Below, piece after piece: positions 9,223 through 16,918 of a DNA stretch of 64,000 nt (position 1 is the first letter of the stretch; each line of letters begins with the position of its first letter). The notes under the pieces are model-generated. The model saw nothing but the letters and a program-made list of their open reading frames with translations. It searched no databases and had not been told where the DNA came from. Source of the DNA: an uncultured Agathobacter sp. (GTDB taxonomy: Bacteria; Bacillota; Clostridia; Lachnospirales; Lachnospiraceae); NCBI GenBank assembly GCA_934307695.1, contig CAKRCS010000001.1, forward strand, positions 186,001 to 250,000, given 5' to 3'. Position numbers and translations under genes: made by a program.

Positions 9223-10008
9223 ATGACAGAATTAAAATTGAATTTCAACAAAAAGACAGCTAAGCGTTCATTTGCAGCATTTCTTGCAGCTTGCATCTGC
9301 GCTACGATGGTACAGGTAACTCCGGTACAGTTATTCGCAGGCAATGTGCTTAAGGGCGTGACCACAGGAAACGGAACAACTGTTTCCACGACACCGAGCA
9401 ATGGCACTACGAATAAGGTTACAACGGCAGGCAATGGCAGTGCGATTGTGACCGGAGGCAACGGAACTGTTGTAGATGGCGGAAGTACTGCAACATCTAC
9501 AGCAATCGCTTCTATTACTTTATCAAAGAAGACCTACACATATGATGGCAAGGCTAAGACCCCTGCTGTAACTGTTAAGGACGCAAACGGCAATGTGATT
9601 GCATCTGCAAATTATACCGTTGCATATTCGAATAATAAGAAAGTCGGAAAAGCAAAGGTTACAGTTACCGGAACCGGATCTTGCACAGGTACGAAGAGCG
9701 CAACATTTAAGATCAACCCGAAGAAGACCTCTATCTCCAAGATTCAGGCAACCTCTAAGGGCTTTAAAGTAACCTGGAAGAAGCAGGCAACACAGACAAC
9801 CGGATATCAGGTACGTTACTCTACCAGCAGCAAGTTTACAAATGCAACAACAGTTAAGCTCAGAAAGAACACTACTACCAGCAAGTCTGTTTCAAAGCTT
9901 TCTGCAAATAAGAAGTACTATGTACAGGTTCGTACATACAAGACTGTCGGTGGTAAGACATTCTACTCAGGTTGGTCAAGCTCTGTAATTGTGACCACAA
10001 AGAGATAA
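9223..10008 (+). CDS. Second secreted Ig-like plus fibronectin type III protein
   Basis: This 261-residue paralogue of the protein at 5386 has a basic N-terminus and hydrophobic segment (about residues 14-34). A Thr/Gly/Asn-rich linker with repeated GNGT-type units follows (about residues 40-95). Next is an Ig/MBG-like domain (YDGKAKTPAVTVKDANG and YSNNKKVGKAKVTV). The C-terminal FN3 domain has GYQVRYSTSSKF and NKKYYVQVRTY. It is lysine-rich and lacks LPXTG. The upstream AGGGAGGGTT and the downstream terminator closely resemble those of the first copy, which suggests duplication of a whole transcription unit around the O-acetylation pair. Function not known. Confidence 0.75.
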   Translation: MTELKLNFNKKTAKRSFAAFLAACICATMVQVTPVQLFAGNVLKGVTTGNGTTVSTTPSNGTTNKVTTAGNGSAIVTGGNGTVVDGGSTATSTAIASITLSKKTYTYDGKAKTPAVTVKDANGNVIASANYTVAYSNNKKVGKAKVTVTGTGSCTGTKSATFKINPKKTSISKIQATSKGFKVTWKKQATQTTGYQVRYSTSSKFTNATTVKLRKNTTTSKSVSKLSANKKYYVQVRTYKTVGGKTFYSGWSSSVIVTTKR

Positions 10009-10024
10009 AAATGTGATAGAATCG

Positions 10025-10061
10025 TATCGCCAGCCATCCAGAGGATGACTGGCGATATTTT
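10025..10061 (+). terminator. Intrinsic terminator after the second FN3 gene
   Basis: A 15-bp stem (10025-10039 with 10043-10057, loop AGA) contains one G-T pair and is followed by a short T tract. Its core matches the terminator at 6363 (GCCAG.CATC with GATGACTGGC). CTTTATAGG, the left arm of the dispersed repeat, begins two bases after the T tract. Confidence 0.8.
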
Positions 10062-10106
10062 GCTTTATAGGAAGCTGCATCCGGCAAGGTTAAGTTAGGA
10101 GATCGT

Positions 10107-11567
10107 ATGAAAAAGCTACAAGAGTCAAGTGCAAGGTGCTTTATCGCATATATGTGTCTGGTATTTCCCCTCTTTTTTCATAATAACTATATCGATATCA
10201 TGCAGGCAAAACGGTTGGCATTTCTGTTTGGAGGGATCACTTTTGTGATCGCTATGGCGGTATTTGGGCTGATTGATCATTTTACTTCAAAAAGGGAAAC
10301 ACAGGAGCCGCGACCGGGGTATGAGTGTCTGCTGCCTGTGGTTTTTTTGGTTTCCTGGGGGATATCATTTGGACTTAGCATTGATAAGTCAGAGGCATTT
10401 TGGGGATATGGGGCAAAATGCACAGGCTTGTTTGTATATGTAGTAGGATTCTTGTGTGCGTATCTTCTTTGGAAGTATCTGACATGGACTCCGATCCTCA
10501 CATGGGCGTTTCTGTTTGGGGCAGGGATTGTCAGTATACTTCAGATCTTAAACCGCTGGGGGATTGATCCTCTTGGAATGTATAGCAACCTGATCGAAGA
10601 GGAGAAGCCTGTTTTTATCAGTACAATCGGTCAGGTCAATTACAATGCTGCGTTTAATTGCCTGATCATCGCTGTGCTATTGGTATTGTTTATGCTGTGC
10701 GAGGAACTGTTTTCAAAGATTGTCTTTGCAGCGGCATTACTGCTGGCGTATGCAGGCGGTATCTGCTGCTGTTCGGATAGCATATATCTTGCATGGATTG
10801 TAATGTTTTATATACTGCTCATTTATGTTTGTGCACATCCCCAAAAATGGTTCAGGCTTGTAGCAGCGTTGCTTCTTTTGGATGCGGCGGTGTTTGGAGT
10901 GTGGATCTGCTGGAGCTATATCCGGCAAGTGCGTTTCTGGGGAATCTCGGCGCTTCTGTTTCAGATGAAGCTGCACTGGGGACTGACGATCCTGCTTTGG
11001 ATTTTTATTCTGGCTGGTTCTCTCGTATGGTGGAAGGGCAGAAGAATATGGAAGCAATTTTGCATTGCACTTATGGCTGCTTTGCCCGTGACAATGCTTG
11101 GCGTATTTAAACGGACAATCTATAGCTGGCAGATTGCCAGTGAGGTGAGCTGGACAGGGACACGTTTTCAGATCTGGGAAAAATCCTGGAGGACATTTGC
11201 AAATGCTCCATTGCCAAACAAACTATTTGGTTATGGATTCAACAATGTCCAACAGGCACTTGCGGTAGCAGGGGAGAGCCAGCTTGGAGGGGAAATCATA
11301 CAGGATGCGCACAATATCTTCTTAAATTCACTTTTGACATCGGGAGTTGTAGGGACGCTCCTCCTGACGGGACTTCTTATCGGGCTTCTTGTAAAATGCA
11401 TCCGGTCAACCGGGAAAAGGGACGTTGCGCTGTTCGGGTGTATGATTATTGTAACATATTTTGCGCAGGGGATGCTGAATGGACCGCAGATATTGACAGA
11501 ACCGGTGTATATGGTGGCATTTGGAGTTGTGGCAGGAATTGTTAAACAAAAGCAATCGGAAAAGTGA
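10107..11567 (+). CDS. O-antigen ligase/polymerase-like membrane protein (Wzy_C type)
   Basis: This 486-residue protein has about 11-12 helices. Its large extracytoplasmic loop precedes DAHNIFLNSLLTSGVVGT (about residues 402-419), the conserved HN segment of the Wzy_C/O-antigen ligase family. These proteins polymerise lipid-linked repeat units or move glycan to an acceptor. In a Gram-positive glycan locus a polymerase role is the better guess, but ligase and polymerase cannot be separated by sequence here. The ribosome-binding site is TAGGAGAT. A terminator hairpin follows at 11576. Confidence 0.8.
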   Translation: MKKLQESSARCFIAYMCLVFPLFFHNNYIDIMQAKRLAFLFGGITFVIAMAVFGLIDHFTSKRETQEPRPGYECLLPVVFLVSWGISFGLSIDKSEAFWGYGAKCTGLFVYVVGFLCAYLLWKYLTWTPILTWAFLFGAGIVSILQILNRWGIDPLGMYSNLIEEEKPVFISTIGQVNYNAAFNCLIIAVLLVLFMLCEELFSKIVFAAALLLAYAGGICCCSDSIYLAWIVMFYILLIYVCAHPQKWFRLVAALLLLDAAVFGVWICWSYIRQVRFWGISALLFQMKLHWGLTILLWIFILAGSLVWWKGRRIWKQFCIALMAALPVTMLGVFKRTIYSWQIASEVSWTGTRFQIWEKSWRTFANAPLPNKLFGYGFNNVQQALAVAGESQLGGEIIQDAHNIFLNSLLTSGVVGTLLLTGLLIGLLVKCIRSTGKRDVALFGCMIIVTYFAQGMLNGPQILTEPVYMVAFGVVAGIVKQKQSEK

Positions 11568-11575
11568 TTTTTTAC

Positions 11576-11617
11576 AATAGACAATGTTGCGGTGGCGTAT
11601 TGTCTATTTCCCTTTTT
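11576..11617 (+). terminator. Intrinsic terminator after the Wzy-like gene
   Basis: AATAGACAAT (11576-11585) pairs perfectly with ATTGTCTATT (11599-11608) across a 13-base loop, followed by TCCCTTTTTC. Confidence 0.75.
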
Positions 11618-11682
11618 CATGCTAATATAAAAGAATACCTATAGAATATTAAGAGACAAGTATCGTTTCGGAGGAATAATAT

Positions 11683-12750
11683 ATGGAAAAAATATTGATC
11701 GGCGGTGCCGGCGGCGCGCCTTCGGAGGGAGTTATCAGATCCCTTTTGCAAAGTGAGAAGAAAGAGGAGATCATCGGGATGGGATCGATCCCATCGGATC
11801 TTGCAATGTCAGCAGCAAAGCGGCGCTATGTAGTGCCGTACGCCAATACGCCGGAATACAAGGACGAACTGATGAAGGTGCTCGCGGCGGAAAGACCGGG
11901 ACTGATCCATTTTCAGAATGACCTGGAAGTATATCATGCTTCTTTGATCCGGGATGACATCATGGAGATGGGGACGAAAGTGTTCATGCCACGCCATGAG
12001 GTTATTGATACCTGTGTCAGCAAGTGGAAATCCTGGAATGCATTCAAGAAGGCTGGCATTACCGTGCCGGAAAATCAGTTTATCAATGATGAGAGTGACT
12101 TGAGGCGGGCATTTTCCGAGCTTGGAGATAGCAATGGACAGATCTGGCTTAGAGCCAATGATATGGGCGGGGGCGGAATGGGCTCCATCCCGACGAACGA
12201 TTATGCGATGGCAAAGGCGTGGATCGACCGCTACAACGGCTGGGGCGACTTTATCGCTGCACAGATGCTGACATCCCGGACAATCACTTGGCTTTCCATC
12301 TGGTGGGAAGGTGAGCTTGTCGTTGCACAGACGAGAAAGAGAACCGGCTGGATTCACGGAAACCGCTCTGCATCCGGAGTTACCGGTGTTACGAAGGTTG
12401 GAACCACCTGCAGCGATGATGTGGTGACGGATATTGCGATCAAGACGGTTAAGGCGGTAGATGACAAGCCTCATGGCATCTTCGGCGTGGATTTTGCTTA
12501 TGATACGAATGGAGTACCGAATCCGACTGAGATCAATATCTCGCGCTTCTTCACAACGGTACTGTTTTTCACACAAGCGGGCTTGAATATGCCGGTCATC
12601 TTTAAAAATCTGGCTCTTTACAACGAGATGCCGAAGCTGGAAAAGAAGATCAATCCGCTTCCGGATGGCCTGATGTGGCTGCGTGCGATGGATCATGAGC
12701 CGATGCTTGTGACGGACGAGCAGCTGCGCGCACAAATTATCGCATTATAG
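11683..12750 (+). CDS. ATP-grasp family ligase-like protein of unknown substrate
   Basis: This 355-residue protein starts with a Rossmann-like GGAGGAPSEGVIRSLL segment. The middle (about residues 110-290) resembles the ATP-grasp fold: a KWKSWNAFKKAGI segment typical of the family's lid, a glycine-rich RANDMGGGGMGS loop (about residues 161-172), and metal-binding GVDFAYD and PTEINIS blocks (about residues 267-290). ATP-grasp enzymes join a carboxylate to an amine or thiol through an acyl phosphate. Immediately before fucosyltransferase and GT2 genes it may add an amino acid or similar group to a sugar precursor; that is inference. AT-rich DNA and GGAGG precede it. Confidence 0.75.
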   Translation: MEKILIGGAGGAPSEGVIRSLLQSEKKEEIIGMGSIPSDLAMSAAKRRYVVPYANTPEYKDELMKVLAAERPGLIHFQNDLEVYHASLIRDDIMEMGTKVFMPRHEVIDTCVSKWKSWNAFKKAGITVPENQFINDESDLRRAFSELGDSNGQIWLRANDMGGGGMGSIPTNDYAMAKAWIDRYNGWGDFIAAQMLTSRTITWLSIWWEGELVVAQTRKRTGWIHGNRSASGVTGVTKVGTTCSDDVVTDIAIKTVKAVDDKPHGIFGVDFAYDTNGVPNPTEINISRFFTTVLFFTQAGLNMPVIFKNLALYNEMPKLEKKINPLPDGLMWLRAMDHEPMLVTDEQLRAQIIAL

Positions 12751-12761
12751 AGAGGACGCAT

Positions 12762-13736
12762 ATGGTTATTCTTACACTTGGCGGGGGACTGGGCAACCAG
12801 ATGTTCCAATATGCGTTTGCACGGAAGTTACAGCTTACCAGCAAAGATACGGAAATCCGGTTGACCGGATATCATCTTAAGAATACAGACAACCATGCAG
12901 AGGCATTGTTTCATCTGAATGTAGCGGATTGCTGCAAACCGTGTGATGAGGCTCAGTCGCAGATGGCAGAAGCCTTTCAGGAACCGCTGCTTCACAGGAT
13001 AAGCCTGACGAAGAAGCTTGCCCGTAAGTGCGCCCTGTTTCATAAGCTGCCCGGACGATATATCCAAAGCCTTGCTGCCAGGGGATTTTTTACCACAGAG
13101 GAGACGTATCTGCCGCAGGCATATACCGGGATTAACGTGCAGGCGGATGGAAGCTGGCAGATCGATCCGGGTATCTGCGCACATGATATGAAGTATGTGG
13201 AGGGTAATTTCCAGACCTGCCGGTACTGGACGGATATGGAGTCTTTGCTGCGGGAGGAGCTCCGGGTAAAAACGCAGCCTTCGCAGGAAAACCGCAAATG
13301 GATCGAGCAGATGCAGGCTGCGGAGTCTGTGTGTGTGCATATTCGCAGAGGAGACTATCTTGCACCGGAATATGCGCATTTGAACGTGTGTGACCGCACC
13401 TATTATGAGCGGGCGATGGATCGCATCAGAAAGCAAAGGGCGGATGCCGTTTTTTATATTTTTTCCAACAACCACGCGGAGCTTGATTGGATACGCGAAA
13501 ACTATGATTTTTCAGGCTATCAGGTCGAATATGTGGATTTGGACAATCCGGACTATGAGGAACTGCGGCTGATGTATAGCTGTAAGCATTTTATCATCTC
13601 CAACAGCACGTTTAGCTGGTGGGGGCAGTTTTTGTGTGAAAATCCGGATAAGATCGTGATCGCGCCGGATAAATGGAACCGCGAGTGTGATGCAAAGGGC
13701 ATCTATATGCCCGGCTGGCAGCTGATCGAGGTATGA
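12762..13736 (+). CDS. GT11 family alpha-1,2-fucosyltransferase-like enzyme
   Basis: This 324-residue cytoplasmic enzyme opens with GGGLGNQMFQYAFARKL, the signature of GT11. HIRRGDY (H193 to Y199) is the GDP-fucose-binding motif shared by alpha-1,2- and alpha-1,6-fucosyltransferases. ISNSTFSWWGQFL (about residues 284-296) is the third conserved block. GT11 enzymes use GDP-L-fucose. Both salvage (18615) and de novo (23227, 24330, 25294) routes to that donor are in this window, which strongly supports the activity. The acceptor is unknown. It lies 11 bp after the ATP-grasp gene in the same operon. Confidence 0.9.
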   Translation: MVILTLGGGLGNQMFQYAFARKLQLTSKDTEIRLTGYHLKNTDNHAEALFHLNVADCCKPCDEAQSQMAEAFQEPLLHRISLTKKLARKCALFHKLPGRYIQSLAARGFFTTEETYLPQAYTGINVQADGSWQIDPGICAHDMKYVEGNFQTCRYWTDMESLLREELRVKTQPSQENRKWIEQMQAAESVCVHIRRGDYLAPEYAHLNVCDRTYYERAMDRIRKQRADAVFYIFSNNHAELDWIRENYDFSGYQVEYVDLDNPDYEELRLMYSCKHFIISNSTFSWWGQFLCENPDKIVIAPDKWNRECDAKGIYMPGWQLIEV

Positions 13737-13802
13737 CAGGCTCGTTAAAGGCTGGTGCAGGCCGGAAAAGCGGATAAGTAAAACGGATAGGAAGAAACTA
13801 CC

Positions 13803-14978
13803 ATGATTAGTGTTGTGATTCCGGTGTACAACGGGGAACACTTTATTCAACAGATGTATAGACAGCTCTGCAAAGCGGCAGACATGCTTCCGCCGGAGGC
13901 TGGCGGAGTGGAGCTTGTGTTTGTCAACGACGGCTCCACGGATTCAAGTGGGGAGCTGCTTGCAAAGCTTAGCGAAAAAGACGACTGTGTACAACCTGTT
14001 ACCAAGCCAAACGGTGGCATCGCCGATGCCCGCAACACCGGGCTTTCTAAGGCGCGGGGCGAATATATCTGCTTTGTGGATCAGGATGATTTTGTAAAGC
14101 CGGATATGCTGCTGGTGCTTTATGAGGATATTACAGCCGGACAGGCAGATTTTGTGCAGGCGGCGGCAAATAGTATCCGTGGAGACTATGATAGCCTGAT
14201 CTGCGAGGAGAAGGACGCAGAAGGCGCACATGGTGGAAATGAGAGCGAAGCATGCACAGAGCGGTCTGCCAAATATATTGCGAGCGATGACGCAGCGTAT
14301 CCGCAGTATCTGCAGACGCTTGTGATGCGCGGGCTGGTGAATTATCCGGATTGCAGGATCAGTGGATCGGTATGGTGCTGTATGTTCCGGACAGAATTTC
14401 TTAGGGAGAATAATATTTCTTTTTACAGTTTCTGCGATTATGAGGATGACTGGATTTTTCTTACGCTCGCGCTGGTTCATGCGAAGTGTTTTGGCATAGA
14501 GAAAAAGACGGTATATACCTGGTACATCCATGCGGGATCAGAGAGCCATAACCGAAAGGAAAAGGACCGGTATCTGGAGGATTTTTATGAGAAGCACAGG
14601 CTGCTGCGCGCCTTTTTTGGGGAGGCGTTAAAAAACGCCGATCTGGATGAGGCAGCGGAGGAACGCTTCGGATGTGAACTGCAAAAACAGGCACTTTTAT
14701 GGTCTTTGTCGAACGAGACCGGAAGGGGAATCGAACAGCGTCCGACAGCGGAAAGCGTCGCGGTCTTAAAAGGAGTTGTAAAAAAGGAAAAGGAGGATGG
14801 AATTTATCGCAGGATAAACCATTTTCCACTATATATCAGCGTGGCGGGAAGTCATGGAATGAAGCGGCGGTATTACAGTTTTCGGGACAAACTGCTAACC
14901 TTTTTGCTTTTACATGGACAGGTCAGACTGGCGGTTGTCTTAAACCGCAGATTTTTGCATGGCAGATGGCATGCGTAA
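13803..14978 (+). CDS. GT2 family glycosyltransferase
   Basis: This 391-residue protein has the GT-A start VVIPVYNGEHFIQQMYRQL, FVNDGSTDSSGELL, and the metal-binding region FVDQDDFVKPDM (about residues 95-106). A later YEDDWIF segment fits the acceptor or catalytic region. GT2 enzymes transfer a sugar from a nucleotide donor, probably to a lipid-linked glycan intermediate here. The N-terminal catalytic domain covers about 230 residues; the C-terminal third is less recognisable and basic at the end. The ribosome-binding site is AGGAAG. It follows the fucosyltransferase gene by 66 bp. Confidence 0.9.
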   Translation: MISVVIPVYNGEHFIQQMYRQLCKAADMLPPEAGGVELVFVNDGSTDSSGELLAKLSEKDDCVQPVTKPNGGIADARNTGLSKARGEYICFVDQDDFVKPDMLLVLYEDITAGQADFVQAAANSIRGDYDSLICEEKDAEGAHGGNESEACTERSAKYIASDDAAYPQYLQTLVMRGLVNYPDCRISGSVWCCMFRTEFLRENNISFYSFCDYEDDWIFLTLALVHAKCFGIEKKTVYTWYIHAGSESHNRKEKDRYLEDFYEKHRLLRAFFGEALKNADLDEAAEERFGCELQKQALLWSLSNETGRGIEQRPTAESVAVLKGVVKKEKEDGIYRRINHFPLYISVAGSHGMKRRYYSFRDKLLTFLLLHGQVRLAVVLNRRFLHGRWHA

Positions 14979-15038
14979 GCGTTGCCGCAAAGGGAGAGGC
15001 AGCAACCGATCAAACAAATGGTAAGGTGGAGATAGAGT

Positions 15039-16283
15039 ATGAACAAAACAATAGCAATAGCCGGAGCCGGCTATGTGGGGTTATCCAACGCAGTGCTTTT
15101 AGCACAGCATAACAAGGTCTACGCAGTGGACATCATTCCGGAAAAGGTGGAGCTGATCAATCAAAAGAAGTCGCCGATCGTGGATGCGGAGATTGAAGAT
15201 TATCTTGCGAACAAGGCGCTGGATCTGACCGCGACAACTGACGCAAAGCTTGCATACAGCAATGCGGAGTTCGTTGTGATCGCCGCACCGACGAACTATG
15301 ACAGCAACAAGAACTTTTTCGATACCTCCGCGGTGGAGGCAGTCATTGAGCTTGTGCTGGAGTGTAACCCACAGGCTGCGATGATCATCAAGTCGACTAT
15401 CCCGGTCGGATACACGACGACTGTCCGCAAAAAGTACAACTGCAACAATATCTTTTTCAGCCCGGAATTCCTCCGGGAGGGGCGTGCGCTGTACGATAAC
15501 CTGTACCCATCCCGCATCATTGTGGGAACGGATCTGGAGGATGAAAAGCAGACAGCTAAGGCGAACGAGTTTGCCGCTCTTTTGCAGGAGGGCGCGATCA
15601 AGCAGGATATCCCGACGCTGATCATGGGAAGAACGGAAGCGGAGGCGGTCAAGCTTTTTGCCAACACCTATCTTGCGCTTCGCGTCAGCTATTTTAACGA
15701 GCTGGACACGTATGCGGAGATGAAGGGACTGAATACCCGGCAGATCATTGAGGGCGTCAGCATGGATCCGCGTATCGGGGATCATTACAACAATCCATCC
15801 TTCGGATATGGCGGCTATTGTCTGCCGAAGGACACGAAGCAGCTTCTGGCGAACTATTCGGATGTGCCGCAGAACCTGATCGAGGCGATCGTCAATGCAA
15901 ACCGCACACGAAAGGATTTTATCGCGGATCGTGTTTTGCAGCAGGCTGGTTATTACAGCTATGCGGAGGACAATGCGTATGATGCGGGAAAAGAGCGCCA
16001 CGTTGTGGTGGGCGTCTACCGCCTGACGATGAAATCCAATTCCGATAATTTCCGGCAGAGCAGCATTCAGGGAATCATGAAGCGGATCAAGGCAAAGGGC
16101 GCGGCTGTGATCATCTACGAGCCGACACTTGAAAATGGAACCACCTTCTTTGGAAGTGAGGTAGTCAACGATCTGGATGCCTTTAAGAAGCGCAGTGACG
16201 CGATCATAGCCAACCGCTACGATACCTGTCTTGATGATGTGGAGGGCAAGGTCTACACGCGCGACATTTTCCGCAGGGACTAA
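15039..16283 (+). CDS. ugd: UDP-glucose 6-dehydrogenase
   Basis: This 414-residue protein oxidises UDP-glucose to UDP-glucuronate with NAD. The N-terminal NAD site is [15 protein letters not shown]. The catalytic cysteine lies in [14 protein letters not shown] (about residues 254-267). [11 protein letters not shown] and the central dimerisation helix region are also present. The length fits single-enzyme Ugd proteins, and a GDP-mannose dehydrogenase is less likely given the overall pattern. UDP-glucuronate would be an acidic building block for the surface polymer. AGGTGG precedes the ATG. It closes the first glycan block. Confidence 0.9.
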   Translation: MNKTIAIAGAGYVGLSNAVLLAQHNKVYAVDIIPEKVELINQKKSPIVDAEIEDYLANKALDLTATTDAKLAYSNAEFVVIAAPTNYDSNKNFFDTSAVEAVIELVLECNPQAAMIIKSTIPVGYTTTVRKKYNCNNIFFSPEFLREGRALYDNLYPSRIIVGTDLEDEKQTAKANEFAALLQEGAIKQDIPTLIMGRTEAEAVKLFANTYLALRVSYFNELDTYAEMKGLNTRQIIEGVSMDPRIGDHYNNPSFGYGGYCLPKDTKQLLANYSDVPQNLIEAIVNANRTRKDFIADRVLQQAGYYSYAEDNAYDAGKERHVVVGVYRLTMKSNSDNFRQSSIQGIMKRIKAKGAAVIIYEPTLENGTTFFGSEVVNDLDAFKKRSDAIIANRYDTCLDDVEGKVYTRDIFRRD

Positions 16284-16288
16284 TGCAT

Positions 16289-16312
16289 TCTGAGAAAATC
16301 AGAGCTTTTTTC
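16289..16312 (+). terminator. Weak possible terminator after ugd
   Basis: TCTGA (16289-16293) can pair with TCAGA (16299-16303), followed by GCTTTTTT. The stem is only 5 bp, so this is tentative. Confidence 0.35.
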
Positions 16313-16461
16313 GGCTTGCAAGAGAAGTGACGCCGGGGTTGAAAATGTCGAAAAAAAAGATTGCTTATATGTCGGATTTAGGGTAATATTCTTCCATAAA
16401 CAGATTGTAGGAATGACAAATCTCGTTTATTCAAAAAAAGAAATACAAAAATAACAAAAGA

Positions 16462-16501
16462 TTGACCTTTGTCGATAGAATAGATACACTAATCTTGTCG
16501 A
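16462..16501 (+). promoter_or_regulatory. Promoter of the BlaI/M56 operon with a direct repeat
   Basis: TTGACC (16462-16467), a 17-bp spacer and TACACT (16485-16490) form a sigma-A-type promoter. TTGTCGA occurs at 16469-16475 and again at 16495-16501, flanking the -10. This arrangement suits a repressor site, most simply autoregulation by the BlaI-type protein, although the classic TACA/TGTA palindrome is not obvious. Confidence 0.5.
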
Positions 16502-16525
16502 CGGGTAACAAAAGTGAGGTGCCTT

Positions 16526-16918
16526 ATGAGAGAACAGTTATTAGGAAGAGAGATCAGTGGTTGTGAGACTCTCATTATGAAAGTTGTGTGGGATTCCGAG
16601 GAGGATATTTCTACACCGGAATTGATTGATGAACTTCGTACTCGGTTTGGAAAGGATTATGCACGTACAACAGTGGTTACTTTCTTGCAGAGACTTGCAG
16701 AAAAAGGCTTTGTAAAGACTTACCGCAAGGGTAGAATTGCATATGTTCATCCGCTCAAGTCAGAGAAGGAGTATACGACCAAATTCTTAAACGAGGCAGA
16801 AGAGTTCTGGTTTAAGGGAGATACATCGATTATGATGGCTGCATTGTGTGACAACAAGAAGCTGTCGAAAGATGAGATAGGAAGAATCAGGGATTTGCTG
16901 GATGGCTTGGGCGATTGA
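16526..16918 (+). CDS. BlaI/MecI family transcriptional repressor
   Basis: This 130-residue winged-helix protein has the family pattern: LLGREISGCETLIMKVVWDS, TPELIDELRTRFGKDYARTT, TVVTFLQRLAEKGFVKTYRKG. The ATG at 16526 is chosen over the in-frame GTG at 16514 because GAGG (16516-16519) stands 6 bp before it. BlaI-type repressors bind promoter DNA as dimers and are removed by cleavage after signalling by a BlaR1-like M56 protease, which is the next gene, overlapping by 17 bp. No beta-lactamase is in the window, so the target may be this operon or distant envelope genes. Confidence 0.9.
   Translation: MREQLLGREISGCETLIMKVVWDSEEDISTPELIDELRTRFGKDYARTTVVTFLQRLAEKGFVKTYRKGRIAYVHPLKSEKEYTTKFLNEAEEFWFKGDTSIMMAALCDNKKLSKDEIGRIRDLLDGLGD

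Noticed and set aside
5386..10008. Sortase-anchored surface proteins
   Set aside because: Neither FN3 protein has an LPXTG-like motif or a C-terminal hydrophobic anchor.
11809..12735. 308-codon open frame on the minus strand opposite the ATP-grasp gene
   Set aside because: It mirrors the codon pattern of a well-supported plus-strand gene, has no recognisable domain and no ribosome-binding site.
15099..16001. 300-codon minus-strand open frame opposite ugd
   Set aside because: A shadow of a clear dehydrogenase gene; the translation has no family features.
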